A DNA stretch of 64,000 bases from the NCBI GenBank assembly GCA_008501765.1, contig QQUE01000014.1, forward strand, positions 1 to 64,000, written 5' to 3'. The notes beneath the pieces were generated by a model. The model saw only the letters and a program-made list of their open reading frames with translations, did no database searches and was not told the DNA's origin. Each line of letters starts with the position of its first letter. Positions within the stretch are counted from its first letter, which is position 1. Position numbers and translations under genes: made by a program. This document shows, in pieces, positions 1 to 10,500 of the stretch. This stretch comes from Calditrichota bacterium (GTDB taxonomy: Bacteria; Zhuqueibacterota; Zhuqueibacteria; Zhuqueibacterales; Geothermadaptataceae).

Positions 1-214
1 TTGGGCTGCAAATTGACTGATTTTATGAAAAAAACAGCTTGTATTACAGTTTTTGACTCAATAAAAACAATAAGTTAACTTGATTAGGAAATCGCAAATT
101 TAGTAACTCTGTATGTTAATTAAAAACAATAACTTCTGAATTTTGTGAAACCCTATATGCGAATTATTCAGGTTAGATGCAGGTCTTTTCATCGCTATGC
201 AAGACCGGTTGCAT

Positions 215-240
215 AAAAAAATGGGGTGGAAAACCACCCC
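215..240 (-). terminator. Intrinsic terminator after asnS
   Basis: On the minus strand a perfect 7-bp GC stem (GGGGTGG / CCACCCC, 223-229 and 234-240) with a four-base loop is followed by a run of seven Us (A tract at 215-221). It lies just after the asnS stop and ends the leftward housekeeping run. Confidence 0.85.
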
Positions 241-248
241 GAAAAATT

Positions 249-1559
249 TTAAGGATTCAATCTGTGCATCAAACGAGCAAATGGAATTGTTTCACGGACA
301 TGGTGCAGCCCACACAGCCAGGCAACTGTTCGCTCAATGCCCAAGCCAAATCCGGCATGCGGTACAGTCCCGTAACGGCGTAAATCAAGATACCAGTTGA
401 AAGATTCTTCCGGCAAATCGTGGGCTTTAATTTTGCTGAGAAGAATATCAAGATTGTCTTCGCGTTGGCCACCGCCAATTATTTCGCCGTAGCCTTCGGA
501 TGCAAGCATGTCAAAACCAAGGGCGCGCGTTTTGTCTTCCGGATCTTCCTTCATGTAAAACGCTTTCACAGCAGCCGGATAGCGATGCACCATCACAGGT
601 CTGTCGAACTGGCTGGAAATCACCGTTTCATCATTGGCGCCAAAATCGTCGCCATAGACGAATTCTGTTGCTTCCTTTTTGAGAATTTCAGCAGCTTCAT
701 CGTAGTGCAACCGGGGAAACGGTGCTTTAATAGTCTCTAATTTAGTTGTATCGCGTTCAATGGTTTCCAATTCTTTGCGATTTTTGTCCAGTACGCATTT
801 GGCGATGTAAGAAACGAAATTCTCCGCGAGTTCCATGTCGCCATTGAGATCCATATAGGCTACTTCCGGTTCAACCATCCAAAATTCAGTTAAATGACGG
901 CGTGTCTTTGATTTTTCTGCGCGAAATGTCGGCCCAAAACAATAGACTTTTCCAAAAGCGGCTGCTCCGGCTTCCATATAAAGCTGTCCACTCTGTGTTA
1001 AATAGGCCTTGTCTTCAAAATAGTCGGTTTCAAAAAGTGTTGATGTGCCCTCACAAGCGGCAGGTGTAAAAATCGGCGCATCAATCAGAGTAAATCCCTC
1101 ACCATCGAAAAAATCGCGCACAGCTTTGATTATCGTGTGGCGGATACGTAAAATGGCGTTTTGTTTCTTTGAGCGCAACCATAAATGGCGGTGATCCATC
1201 AAAAAAGTGGTGCCATGTTCCTTAGGTGAGATTGGATATTCTTCGGAGCGGGAAACAAGCTCGAAATTCTGTACATGAATTTCGAAACCACCCGGCGCCC
1301 GATCGTCGGCGTTCACCTTTCCGGTAATTTTAATAGCGGATTCCTGGGTGACATCATCGGCTCGACTGAAGATTTCTTCACCGACGTCAGCTTTGCTCAT
1401 GACACACTGAACAATGCCAGTTCCGTCGCGCAATAACAGGAACGCTAATTTTCCTTTTCCACGTTTATTGTATAACCAACCATAGAGTGAAACGACTTTA
1501 TCTGCATGTTTTCCAAGGTCTTCTACATAAATTTTATCGGTGTTGATGAACTGCTTCAT
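249..1559 (-). CDS. asnS: Asparaginyl-tRNA synthetase
   Basis: Class IIb aminoacyl-tRNA synthetase that charges tRNA-Asn with asparagine in the cytoplasm. The 436-residue length is normal for AsnRS. An N-terminal OB-fold anticodon-binding domain (about residues 15-105, with the [20 protein letters not shown] region) precedes the catalytic core. Motif 2 is seen as [21 protein letters not shown]-like sequence around residues 213-233, and motif 3 as [16 protein letters not shown] near the C-terminus. The gene is the last of a leftward run and is followed directly by an intrinsic terminator. AspRS of the nondiscriminating type is the main alternative, but the short length without a GAD insert favours AsnRS. 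Confidence 0.95.
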   Translation of the reverse strand: MKQFINTDKIYVEDLGKHADKVVSLYGWLYNKRGKGKLAFLLLRDGTGIVQCVMSKADVGEEIFSRADDVTQESAIKITGKVNADDRAPGGFEIHVQNFELVSRSEEYPISPKEHGTTFLMDHRHLWLRSKKQNAILRIRHTIIKAVRDFFDGEGFTLIDAPIFTPAACEGTSTLFETDYFEDKAYLTQSGQLYMEAGAAAFGKVYCFGPTFRAEKSKTRRHLTEFWMVEPEVAYMDLNGDMELAENFVSYIAKCVLDKNRKELETIERDTTKLETIKAPFPRLHYDEAAEILKKEATEFVYGDDFGANDETVISSQFDRPVMVHRYPAAVKAFYMKEDPEDKTRALGFDMLASEGYGEIIGGGQREDNLDILLSKIKAHDLPEESFNWYLDLRRYGTVPHAGFGLGIERTVAWLCGLHHVRETIPFARLMHRLNP

Positions 1560-1596
1560 TGTTGCGCCTCAAATTGTACTCACATTAGAATTATTA

Positions 1597-2433
1597 TTAT
1601 TTTACTAGCAAAACGGGGATTTCTGCATGTTTCATGACTTCTTCGGTAGTGCTTCCCCAAAGAATTTCGTAAATTCGAGAGTGCCCATATGCGCCCATTA
1701 TCACGAGATTTATCTGACTGTCCTTTGAGTACTCACAAATCTTCTTTGCTGCTGAACCGGAATCGAAAACACAACTGCACTCGATCTCATATTTTTTTAG
1801 GTAATCACGGCCTTCACGGATCAGGTCGCCAGCGTCATCTTCTTTTGCATTCAAAACCAACAATGTACATTTCAAGCCGAGTGATGAAGCAATATAACCT
1901 GCCATTGTCAAGGCTTTTGCGGCGGCCGGGCTACCGTCGTATGCGATTAGCACGTGCCCAAACGGCTCAAACTTTTCGCCTACCACAAGAAAAGGCCTTT
2001 CCAGTTGTCGACTTACAGGGCCCAGGGTGGAGCCAATCATATTTGAATGCCAAATATGATATTCACCACGGATTCCCATGATGACCAAATCGACGACGCG
2101 AGCATGATCACAAATGCATTCCACTGGCAAGCCATTAATTGTTTCGATTGAATAATCGACTTGCTTCGCTCTCAATTTCGCTTCTAAAGTAGCCAAGGTT
2201 TTGTCGATCAGGCTCTGACGTTCATCCTGGTTTTCCTCAGAACCCACCACCGTTGGGATTATTGGAACGATGCTTTCAGATCCAACAGAAGCCTGCCAAT
2301 CCTGAGGCCGAACATCGATTACCGAAAGAACTTTTACATGGCAATTCAAACTTTTTGCCAGATATATTCCAGCGTCGACAACGGCATCTGTGTAAGATGA
2401 ACCATCCACTGAAAGAAGTATGGATTTAATCAT
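1597..2433 (-). CDS. Tandem universal stress protein (UspA family)
   Basis: Two fused Usp domains (about residues 1-140 and 155-278) make a 278-residue cytoplasmic protein. Each begins with the usual beta-strand plus Asp (LLSVDGSS; VLIAYDGSP). The second domain keeps an ATP-binding signature of the G-2x-G-9x-G-S/T type (MGAYGHSRIYEILWGST). In the first domain the equivalent loop (MGIRGEYHIWHSNMIGST) is looser. Tandem Usps usually act in stress survival by an ill-defined nucleotide-binding role. The gene starts 4 bp after the gpsA stop and lies 37 bp upstream of asnS, so it is probably cotranscribed. Confidence 0.88.
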   Translation of the reverse strand: MIKSILLSVDGSSYTDAVVDAGIYLAKSLNCHVKVLSVIDVRPQDWQASVGSESIVPIIPTVVGSEENQDERQSLIDKTLATLEAKLRAKQVDYSIETINGLPVECICDHARVVDLVIMGIRGEYHIWHSNMIGSTLGPVSRQLERPFLVVGEKFEPFGHVLIAYDGSPAAAKALTMAGYIASSLGLKCTLLVLNAKEDDAGDLIREGRDYLKKYEIECSCVFDSGSAAKKICEYSKDSQINLVIMGAYGHSRIYEILWGSTTEEVMKHAEIPVLLVK

Positions 2434-2437
2434 AATG

Positions 2438-3460
2438 CTATCCTATGGTTTCAGCTTTTGCTTCCCTTTCCATTAATGTTGCCACAGCCTCCCGTGGAGA
2501 AGCGTTTTCAAAGAGAACACTGTAAACTTTGCTGGTGATTGGCATTTCAATGCCGTTTTGTTGAGCAAGCGCATGGGCCGATTCTGTGGTAGTTACACCT
2601 TCCGCAACCATTACCATTTCATCGAGCACTTCTTTTAGTGTGCGCCCTCTGCCAATTTGGTCACCGACATACCGGTTTCTGCTGTGCTGGCTCATACAAG
2701 TTACGATCAAGTCGCCCATCCCGCTTAATCCTGCGAATGTCATCGGATCAGCTCCCATTGCCACACCGAGACGGGTCATTTCTGAAAGCCCGCGGGTAAT
2801 AAGAGCTGCCTTTGTATTGTCACCAAACCCGACGCCGTCACAAATACCCGCTGCTAACGCAATGATATTCTTCAAAGCGCCGCCAATTTCAACGCCGATG
2901 ACATCACTGTGCGTGTAAACACGGAAATTGGGCCCCATAAAAAAATCCTGGGCCTTTTTTGCCGCTTCAGGGTTGGTAGAAGCTACGGTAACCGCGGTTG
3001 GGATGCTACGTGCAACTTCTTCTGCGTGGCTTGGTCCACTCAGGCAAACAAAATCATATGCATGGTCACCAAAAACTTCTGCCATAATTTTATCTGGCGT
3101 CATCAATGTGCCGATTTCTATCCCTTTTGTGACGCTGACGATACAGGGATTTTGGTCTTTTACGAATGGCAGCATTTCAAGAAGCGCAGAACGGAACCAT
3201 TTTGTTGGCACCGCTAAAACAATGAGTTCACAATCGGTTACAGCTTCTTGTAAATCATTTGTGATTCGCAGGGATCCTGCCAATTTAATTCCTGGAAGAA
3301 ATAACGTATTTTCGTGGTCTTCACGAAAAGATTTTAAAAGTTCAGGCTCGCGCGCATACATCACCACATTTTTACCATTTGCATCAAGCACAGTTCCGAG
3401 TGCTGTTCCCCAGCCTCCGCTGCCTACCACACAGACTTTTGCCAAAATCCCGTCCTCCAT
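2438..3460 (-). CDS. gpsA: NAD(P)H-dependent glycerol-3-phosphate dehydrogenase
   Basis: Reduces dihydroxyacetone phosphate to sn-glycerol-3-phosphate, the first committed step to phospholipids. The N-terminal Rossmann motif is VCVVGSGGWGTALG (GxGxxG class). The conserved block GIEIGTLMTPDKIM, the catalytic-lysine region EIGGALKNIIALAAG and GLSGMGDLIVTC are all present, and 340 residues is the usual length. The ATG at 3460 gives five extra residues; a TTG at 3445 (giving M-A-K-V-C-V-V-G) is better placed behind a GGAGG sequence and may be the true start. Located between purM and the universal stress gene on the same strand. Confidence 0.95.
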   Translation of the reverse strand: MEDGILAKVCVVGSGGWGTALGTVLDANGKNVVMYAREPELLKSFREDHENTLFLPGIKLAGSLRITNDLQEAVTDCELIVLAVPTKWFRSALLEMLPFVKDQNPCIVSVTKGIEIGTLMTPDKIMAEVFGDHAYDFVCLSGPSHAEEVARSIPTAVTVASTNPEAAKKAQDFFMGPNFRVYTHSDVIGVEIGGALKNIIALAAGICDGVGFGDNTKAALITRGLSEMTRLGVAMGADPMTFAGLSGMGDLIVTCMSQHSRNRYVGDQIGRGRTLKEVLDEMVMVAEGVTTTESAHALAQQNGIEMPITSKVYSVLFENASPREAVATLMEREAKAETIG

Positions 3461-3539
3461 TGTTTTACAGGGAAAATCTTCTTCAAAAATTAAATCTTAA
3501 ATCACTGAGAATATTATAAATTAATCATGTAGAATAGCT

Positions 3540-4547
3540 TTATTTTTTATGAGTTTGGCCAATAATCCGAGGGTTGACTCCCGTCTTCTTCAAACCAGTC
3601 ATAAATTCAGTTTCAGATGATTTATCGATGATTAAAATCATGCCAATACCAAGATTAAAAACCTCCCGCATTTCTTGTGTATCAATATCGCCAATCTCTT
3701 GTAAAATTTTAAAAATTGGCAACCAATCCCACGCCTGCCAATCAATACTAAAAGTCATGTCGTTATACATGAGTCTCTCGGTATTTTCAACAATTCCACC
3801 GCCAGTTATATGTGAAATGCCCTTCAAGCCGGGATTGGAAACAAAAGAATCTAGTGCGTTTTTATAGGATCGATGTGGGACAAGCAGCGCATCACCCATC
3901 GTTGTTCCAAGTTCAGAATATTCCTTATGGTAACTCGCAGAATCCGAAAGTTCAACAATTTTTCGAGCGAGGCTAAAGCCGTTTGTGTGCAGGCCAACAC
4001 TTTCAAGACCAATAAGCAGATTGCCATCCTCTATTTTCTCGCCGTTAATTATTTGTTCTTTCTCGACGATACCAACGATGGTTCCCGCAATATCAAATTC
4101 GCCAGGTTGGTATAAGTCCGGCATCTCAGCAGTTTCGCCGCCGATGAGCGCACAATCGTTGGCATCACATGCTTCGGCAAGGCCTTCGGCAAGATCCAAT
4201 ACCGAACTGCCCTCAATTTTACCAAGCGAGAGGTAATCGAGGAAATACAAAGGTTTTGCTCCGCTGCACATAATATCATTAACACTGTGGTTTACAATAT
4301 CGTATCCGATTCCCTTGTAATTATCCATAGCACAGGCCACTTTAATTTTTGTCCCGACACCATCGGTGCTGGAGACAAGCACCGGATGTTTATACTCATC
4401 CTGAGGCAGCTCGAAAAAAGCGCCGAAGTGACCAATACCACCCAAAACACCTTTTCGTGCTGTTTTCTTTGAAAGCTGTGCAATTCTTTTTACAACATCA
4501 TCAGCGGCATCCCGATCAACACCAGCCATTTTATAAGTCAATTTCAT
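3540..4547 (-). CDS. purM: Phosphoribosylformylglycinamidine cyclo-ligase (AIR synthetase)
   Basis: Fifth step of purine biosynthesis: ATP-dependent closure of FGAM to AIR. The 335-residue protein has the family landmarks: GGIGHFGAFFELP, LVSSTDGVGTKIKVA, the NDIMCSGAKPLYFLDYL substrate region, the GGETAEMPDLY loop, and the HITGGGIVENTERL glycine-rich segment. Its start overlaps the stop of the upstream DUF4416 gene by 4 bp (ATGA-type coupling), so the two are cotranslated. No other pur genes are in the window. Confidence 0.96.
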   Translation of the reverse strand: MKLTYKMAGVDRDAADDVVKRIAQLSKKTARKGVLGGIGHFGAFFELPQDEYKHPVLVSSTDGVGTKIKVACAMDNYKGIGYDIVNHSVNDIMCSGAKPLYFLDYLSLGKIEGSSVLDLAEGLAEACDANDCALIGGETAEMPDLYQPGEFDIAGTIVGIVEKEQIINGEKIEDGNLLIGLESVGLHTNGFSLARKIVELSDSASYHKEYSELGTTMGDALLVPHRSYKNALDSFVSNPGLKGISHITGGGIVENTERLMYNDMTFSIDWQAWDWLPIFKILQEIGDIDTQEMREVFNLGIGMILIIDKSSETEFMTGLKKTGVNPRIIGQTHKK

Positions 4548-5071
4548 TTATCTTTTACCAATTTCTGTAAATAAGTGCGTGCTTTCAAAATAAATTCAAT
4601 ACTATTTGCATCTTTATAATCCGGATAGGTCCAGGGATTTACTATATACTCACCACGCCTGTAACGCAATTGAATATCGCCGTAAATTCCTGAAGCAATA
4701 TGAATCCGGTGATCAAAATTTTTTGTAGTTGTAAGCACTAATTTTGCCAAAGTGATATAACCGGGGTCCAGATTGATGCTGCGGCCTGAATCTGTAATAT
4801 ATTTTTGTTCAAGTGCATTTGATTGCAATTTCGTTTCGGCGGCATCCGGTACCGGGTAAAATCCTTTAAAAAATAGAAAGACCTTTTTTAGATGGTCCCC
4901 CATTTCGTTGCGATAATACTGACTGTGATCGAATTCAAAGGGTTTTGTGCATTCCTTAACTATACCGAACTGGCTGAGTATTTCTTTTTCAAGCCAGGTC
5001 ATTTTTACTTCCGGGCGAAAAGAAATCGCCAGAAACAGGATAGCTTCCTCTAATTCGTTTTGTTGACCCAT
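4544..5071 (-). CDS. DUF4416 family protein
   Basis: A protein of about 175 residues recognised as DUF4416 from the C-terminal core: INLDPGYITLAKLVLTTTKN, then HRIHIASGIYGDIQLRYRRG and WTYPDYKDANSIEF. The family has no established biochemical activity, and some members are labelled GTP-binding proteins without experimental basis. I prefer the ATG at 5071 (MGQQNELEEAIL), because DUF4416 proteins usually begin close to this point; an upstream TTG at 5101 would add ten residues. Translational coupling to purM (4-bp overlap) suggests a housekeeping role. Confidence 0.8.
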   Translation of the reverse strand: MGQQNELEEAILFLAISFRPEVKMTWLEKEILSQFGIVKECTKPFEFDHSQYYRNEMGDHLKKVFLFFKGFYPVPDAAETKLQSNALEQKYITDSGRSINLDPGYITLAKLVLTTTKNFDHRIHIASGIYGDIQLRYRRGEYIVNPWTYPDYKDANSIEFILKARTYLQKLVKDK

Positions 5072-5101
5072 AATCCCTGGAAACTGTACTTGGTTATACA
5101 A

Positions 5102-5368
5102 ATGATGAATTTATGATAGACTCCATGGCCTTGACACATATCCGTTTCGGCTTTTATTAATGAAGCTCATTAGTGGTCACCGCTTAAATGTGTTGGCAAT
5201 AAAACCGAATCACCCGGCAAGAGCTATCAAATTTCATTTTTTAAAAATTAAATAAGTCTATGGAGAAAATGGAAATAAATATGGAAATTCAGTGAACAAA
5301 ATGCAAGCAGTATTATTGAAGCACACAATTGCAGAAGAGAAAATACCAGCATGAAATAAAAGATATTC
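5102..5368. other. Intergenic region between DUF4416 gene and tRNA promoter
   Basis: AT-rich spacer between divergent transcription units (leftward DUF4416-purM and rightward tRNA-Leu). I see no supported ORF. The promoter of the leftward operon must lie here, but I could not single out a convincing one. Confidence 0.5.
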
Positions 5369-5397
5369 TTGACTTTATACCGATGATGTATTATAAT
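5369..5397 (+). promoter_or_regulatory. Sigma-70-type promoter of tRNA-Leu
   Basis: TTGACT (5369-5374), a 17-bp spacer and a perfect TATAAT (5392-5397), with the tRNA 5' end 16 bp downstream. Placement and spacing are those of a strong housekeeping promoter for a short-leader tRNA transcript. Confidence 0.85.
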
Positions 5398-5413
5398 TAT
5401 AGTTCTGATTTTT

Positions 5414-5497
5414 GCCGGGGTGGTGAAACTGGTAGACGCGCTGGATTCAAAATCCAGTGAGGGCAACCTCGTGCGGGTTCGAGTCCCGCCTCCGGCA
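5414..5497 (+). tRNA. tRNA-Leu (anticodon CAA)
   Basis: 84-nt class II tRNA. The 7-bp acceptor stem is GCCGGGG (5414-5420) against CTCCGGC with one G-U pair, and the discriminator base is A at 5497. The anticodon stem-loop CTGGA-TTCAAAA-TCCAG gives anticodon CAA, reading UUG. There is a long variable arm (GAGGGCAACCTC), and the T arm reads GCGGGTTCGAGTCCCGC. The 3' CCA is not encoded. A T-rich stretch just downstream may act as terminator. Confidence 0.97.
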
Positions 5498-5812
5498 CTT
5501 TTTATTTTTAAAGGGGTTCACCCATCTTTCTTTTTCTCAATATTTCTCTCACTTTTACTTTTTTTACAAGACACATCTATCTTGTTTAATTGAGGTGTGA
5601 ATATAACACATTTCAATCAATATTGTATTCTTCCGGCGGATAGCACAGAAGTATTAATTGCTTATACAAAGCCGTTTCATCTGCCAATGTGTGCCGTAAT
5701 TCATGAAATCTTCGGTACGTTCACATTCATCCAGCTCGCTTAGTTGCATCCCACCAGGCTTATTTTAAAGTGCAAAACATATCCCTCTGAATAATTACAA
5801 AAACACTTTTAG

Positions 5813-6037
5813 TCACTGCTGTGATCCTACAAAGAAGTAGAAAACTTGATCAAACTTGGAAGTATTCTGTATCCTGTCCGCAAATTTAAGGGCATGAAAT
5901 TCAGGAAAGATAAAAGCGCAGTAAATGAAATCCTTTGCGACTAATTTTGTTACGACACCAACGTTGCCATCCCATTCGCCTGCACAGTTCAACCAAATAT
6001 TTGGTGATGAAATTTCCAGTTGTGAAAACAAAACCAA
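5813..6037 (-). CDS. Small hypothetical protein, possibly decayed
   Basis: A 74-residue leftward reading frame starting at a TTG that follows an AGAGGAAG-like ribosome site. The product is mixed hydrophobic/aromatic (contains SSPNIWLNCAGEWDGNVG and a FAFxF-like C-terminus) with no recognised motif. Another short frame on the same strand (about 5655-5760, containing ELDECERTEDFMNYGTHWQM) lies downstream, separated by stops. The region may therefore be a remnant of one larger gene. Could be chance. Confidence 0.25.
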   Translation of the reverse strand: MVLFSQLEISSPNIWLNCAGEWDGNVGVVTKLVAKDFIYCAFIFPEFHALKFADRIQNTSKFDQVFYFFVGSQQ

Positions 6038-6400
6038 TAGCTTCCTCTTTTTTTAGTATGCTCACTTGATGTTAAGTTTATTAAAAACAGAACTTAATCT
6101 AAAGTACACAGTTTTTTCTATATGGAAAAAGTACAAGGTTTTAAATCATACCCTAACATACCAACAGGAATATGAATATTTACATTGTTTTTCCTAATAA
6201 AAATTAAATAGCATTCATTGAATTAATTCATCTAATATCCTGAAGCAGGTTTAAGAATATATTTGTTGCGTCTTTATATTTTTTTATTTATATAAAGGCA
6301 GCTAATTCAGACTCTGCAATCTTTATACTAATTTTTGAACATCGTGCCTATGTTGATCATTCGAACCGTACTATATTTTAGAGATAAGACATCGGCATCT

Positions 6401-6428
6401 GCCGGGCAAAAATAAACAATTGCCCGGC
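6401..6428. other. Strong isolated hairpin
   Basis: Perfect 9-bp inverted repeat GCCGGGCAA (6401-6409) / TTGCCCGGC (6420-6428) with a 10-base AT-rich loop, about 210 bp upstream of narC. No U tract follows on either strand, so it is not a typical intrinsic terminator. It could be an operator or a leader RNA structure; function unknown. Confidence 0.4.
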
Positions 6429-6637
6429 TTACAGGCTCCCTGCAATGAATATTGATGATCGAACTTTTATTTAGATATTTACTATTGGAGTGCAAATGGA
6501 TTCAAGTTAACATTCTACCAAGATGATGATTCTTGCCACGAATTTTAGGACAATTACAGTTCTGCGCTTTAAAACATTAACCTTACTTAACGTACATTTA
6601 ATATCTTTAAATTAATAAATTTAAAAATAGGATTGAT

Positions 6638-7495
6638 ATGAAAATCCAATTCAAGTGTATGGTAATTCTTTCATTATTCCTGTCCGGTGTCATGGCTTTA
6701 GGTCAGGATGAAGGAGAAAAACTGTTTAAGCAAGTTTGTGTCGCCTGTCACACAATAAACGATGGAAAGTTGGTAGGTCCGGATTTAGCAGGCGTGCATT
6801 TACGCCGGTCGGAAGAATGGCTTCTGAAATTTATCAGATCTTCTCAATCGGTGGTTCAAACCGGGGATCCTGTTGCCGTAGCCTTGTTCGAAGAATTCAA
6901 TAAAATTCCTATGCCGGATAATGCTTTCACCGAAGATCAAATCCGTAAAATTATCGCCTATATTGCTTCAAACAGTCCAGGAGGCCCGGGAGCGGCAGGA
7001 ACTGGTGGTGTTAGCCCTGCAACCGGCAAATTTTCAAACCAATCATTGCAAGGAGATGCCAGTAACGGGGAAAAGTTATTTACCGGCAATGTGCGGTTGA
7101 GCAATGGCGGTCCTTCCTGCATTTCCTGCCACAACGTAAAAAATGACAAAGTAATTACCGGTGGAATTTTAGCAAAAGATTTAACAGATGTATATACACG
7201 CCTTACGGCTGCAGGTGTCCAGGCAATCATAGGCAACCCTCCCTTCCCTGCAATGAGTCAAGCTTACCCCGGTAAATCGTTGCAAGCACAGGAAATAAGT
7301 GATATCACAGCTTTTTTAAAACTGACTGACGACATCAAAAAAAACCAAGAGGGCACAAATTATGGCCTAACTCTATTGCTATCTGGATTGTGCGGTGCAG
7401 TCGTCCTCTTATTGATATTTAAAGGAATTCATAGCCGGTCGAAACGCGGCAGTATCAATCAGCACATATATGATCGTCAGTTAAAATCAATTTGA
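6638..7495 (+). CDS. narC: Membrane-anchored diheme cytochrome c, NarC-like
   Basis: Exported 285-residue protein: a signal peptide (about 1-22, cleavage near ALG-QDE), then two class I cytochrome c domains with CVACH (34-38) and CISCH (161-165). Likely axial Met residues follow each (for example KIPMPDNAF). Near the C-terminus is a single membrane span (about 242-264) and a basic tail. In Thermus a diheme cytochrome NarC is encoded at the head of narCGHJIK and helps attach the nitrate reductase and carry electrons. Gene order here (narC-G-H-J-I-K) is the same, which is the main reason for the name. The two heme domains are joined by a Gly/Pro/Ala-rich linker (about 118-140). Confidence 0.85.
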   Translation: MKIQFKCMVILSLFLSGVMALGQDEGEKLFKQVCVACHTINDGKLVGPDLAGVHLRRSEEWLLKFIRSSQSVVQTGDPVAVALFEEFNKIPMPDNAFTEDQIRKIIAYIASNSPGGPGAAGTGGVSPATGKFSNQSLQGDASNGEKLFTGNVRLSNGGPSCISCHNVKNDKVITGGILAKDLTDVYTRLTAAGVQAIIGNPPFPAMSQAYPGKSLQAQEISDITAFLKLTDDIKKNQEGTNYGLTLLLSGLCGAVVLLLIFKGIHSRSKRGSINQHIYDRQLKSI

Positions 7496-7517
7496 ACAGA
7501 TACCTAACTTTGGAATA

Positions 7518-10500
7518 ATGATTATGAGTTGGATCGAAGACGTAATATCGCCACAAACCCGCCAGTGGGAAGAATTTTATAAAAACCGTTTTCAACACGA
7601 TAAAGAAGTTCGCAGTACGCATGGTGTAAACTGCACTGGAGGATGTTCCTGGAAAATACATGTAAAAGAGGGAATTGTTGTATGGGAAACGCAGCAGGTA
7701 GATTATCCATTATTGGAAGATGGCTTGCCGCCTTACGAACCAAGAGGGTGCCAGCGAGGCATTTCATTTTCCTGGTATTTATATAGCCCTTTACGCATCA
7801 AATATCCTCTGATTAGAGGTGCACTAATCGATGCATATCGGGAAGAGAAAGAAAAATCAGGTGATCCCATAACTGCCTGGGAAAACTTGCAAAAAAATTC
7901 TGAGAAACGTGCCGCTTATCAGAATGCACGCGGGAAAGGGGGCTTTCGCCGTGTGAGCTGGGATGAAATATTGGAAATTATGGCTGTTTCCAATATTTAC
8001 ACCGCTAAAAAATATGGCCCTGATCGCGTTATCGGATTTTCGCCAATTCCAGCGATGTCGATGCTGAGCTATGCTGCCGGAAGTCGTTTTCTCCAGCTAT
8101 TTGGTGGAGTGAACTTGAGTTTTTACGATTGGTATTGCGATTTACCCCCCGCTTCCCCGGAGATTTGGGGTGAGCAAACAGATGTCGGCGAAAGCGCGGA
8201 TTGGTACAATGCAAAATTTATCGCTGTTCTGGGCGCCAATTTAAATATGACGCGAACACCTGACACTCACTTTTTCGCCGAAGCCCGCCACAACGGTACC
8301 AAGGCTGTTGTCTTTTCACCGGATCTGAATATGGTGGCAAAATATGCAGACCAATGGGTGCCTTTACACGCCGGTAGCGACGGCGCTTATTGGATGGCGG
8401 TAACTCATGTTATTTTGAAAGAATTTCATCATCAACAAAAAACACCTTATTTCATTGAATATGCCAAGAAATATACCGACAGCCCTTTTTTGGTTGAGCT
8501 CATAAAAGATGGCGATGGCTACAAAGCCGGTCAACTAATCCGTGCTAATCGAATTAAAAAGTATAAAGACGTCACCAATGGTGAGTGGAAATTTCTCAAT
8601 ATTGACGAATCATCCGGTCAACCTGTTATGCCAAAGGGAAGTATGGGGCATCGCTGGGACGAGAAGCAGGGCAACTGGAATATGAAGTTCGAGGACGGTG
8701 AAGACAACGGCGCATACAATCCAACTTTATCATTCCTGGAAAAGCATGATGCTGTTCACCAGGTTGAGTTTACTGAATTCGGCATGAATTCAAAACAAAT
8801 GCGTGGTGTTCCTGTTCGCTATCTCGAAACTGACGATGGTGAGAAAATTGCAGTTACCACGGTTTACGATTTAATTATGGGACAATACGGTGTTGGCCGC
8901 GGTTTGGAGGGCGCTTATCCGGAAGATTATTTTGATAAAAATGCGGCTTATACCCCGGCATGGCAAGAAATTTTTACCGGTGTTGATGGCAAGACTGTCA
9001 TTGGTTTTGCGCGTGAATGGGCAAAAACGGCCATTGCAACTGAAGGCAAATGCATGATTATCATCGGGGCGGGAATTAATCACTGGTACCATAATAATCT
9101 TATTTACCGCTCCGGTATTATGGCACTGATGTTATGCGGCTGCGTTGGTAAAAATGGAGGTGGACTCAATCACTATGTGGGACAGGAAAAACTCGCACCG
9201 ATGGATTCATGGAGCACGATTGCGCTGGCGAAGGATTGGGTTGACAGTGTTCGTGTTCAACAAGCGCCGTTGTGGCATTATCTCAATACCTGCCAGTATC
9301 GCTACGATGGCAACTTTTCCGCTTACAATACCACACCGGATAATGAACTCACCCGGGGACACAATGCGGATTTGATTTATAAGTCTGTTCGCAATGGCTG
9401 GATGCCGTTTTATCCGCAGTTTGATAAAAACACATTGGAGCTTTCGAAAGAAGCGATTGCAGAAGGGGCAAAAAACGATGATGACATCAAAAAATATGTC
9501 CTGGATAAGTTAAAATCCAAAGAGTTGAAATACGCTGTTGGGGATCCTGACGCCGAAATTAATCACCCGAGAGTATGGTACATTTGGCGAGGCAATGCTT
9601 TGATGGGAAGTATGAAAGGACACGAGTATTTGCTTAAACATTATCTCGGAACCCACTCCAATGCAATCGGTGAAGACATGGCCGATCAAAAGCCAAAAGA
9701 AGTGCAATGGCACGATGTTGCTCCAGTTGGCAAATTAGATCTGGTTGTCGATCTCAATTTCCGGATGGACTCTTCAGCGCTATATTCCGATATCGTTCTT
9801 CCCGCTGCATCCTGGTATGAAAAGGCTGACCTGAACAGCACCGATATGCATTCTTTCATTCATCCGCTCTCGGCGGCGATTGCTCCGGTGTGGGAAGCAA
9901 AAACGGATTGGGATATTTTCAAAGAAATCGCACGCAAAACGAGTGAACTGGCGAAGACGTATTTAGCAGAACCACAAAAAGACATAATTACTGCGCCATT
10001 AACACACGACTCTGCCGATGAAATTTCTCAACCGAAGATGCAAGATTGGTACAAGGATGAATGCGAAGCAATCCCCGGTAAAACCATGCACAAAATCGCT
10101 GTCGTCGATCGTGATTATACACGGATTTACGAAAAGTTTATTGCTTTTGGTGACAAAGTTCGTGCAAATGGGTTGGGCGCTCACGGCAACAATTATCAAT
10201 GCGATGACGCCTACGATGAAATGATTGAGTCCAATCATTTCCCGTTAGTTGATCTGGATGGCAAAAAATATCCATCACTGAAAGAGGACACACAGGCAGC
10301 AAATGTATTGCTGCACATGTCAACTTTGACTAATGGAAAACTCACTGTTCGCGCTTATAAAGATGCTGAAAGACGCACCGGATTGGATCTTGTTGATCTT
10401 GCAAAAGGCAGCGAAGACGTAAAAATCACTTATCAGGAATTACAGGCGCAGCCAAGACGCTACAACACGTCACCATTGTGGTCAGGATTGATGAATGACG

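Larger units (their letters stand above)
5498..6637. other. 1.1-kb gene-poor AT-rich intergenic region
   Basis: Between tRNA-Leu and narC there is no well-supported gene. Contents seen: a 74-codon leftward ORF (5813-6037, listed separately), a short leftward coding-like stretch around 5655-5760 ending in a stop, and a strong hairpin at 6401-6428. The nar promoter must lie in the last few hundred bases. I looked for an FNR/NNR-type TTGAT-N4-ATCAA palindrome and found none that is complete. Confidence 0.6.

Noticed and set aside
1-214. Partial gene at the left edge
   Set aside because: All frames are broken by stops and the DNA is AT-rich spacer up to the asnS terminator.
6430-6637. FNR/NNR operator upstream of narC
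   Set aside because: Half-site-like TTGAT sequences occur (near 6450) but no full TTGAT-N4-ATCAA palindrome at promoter spacing was found.
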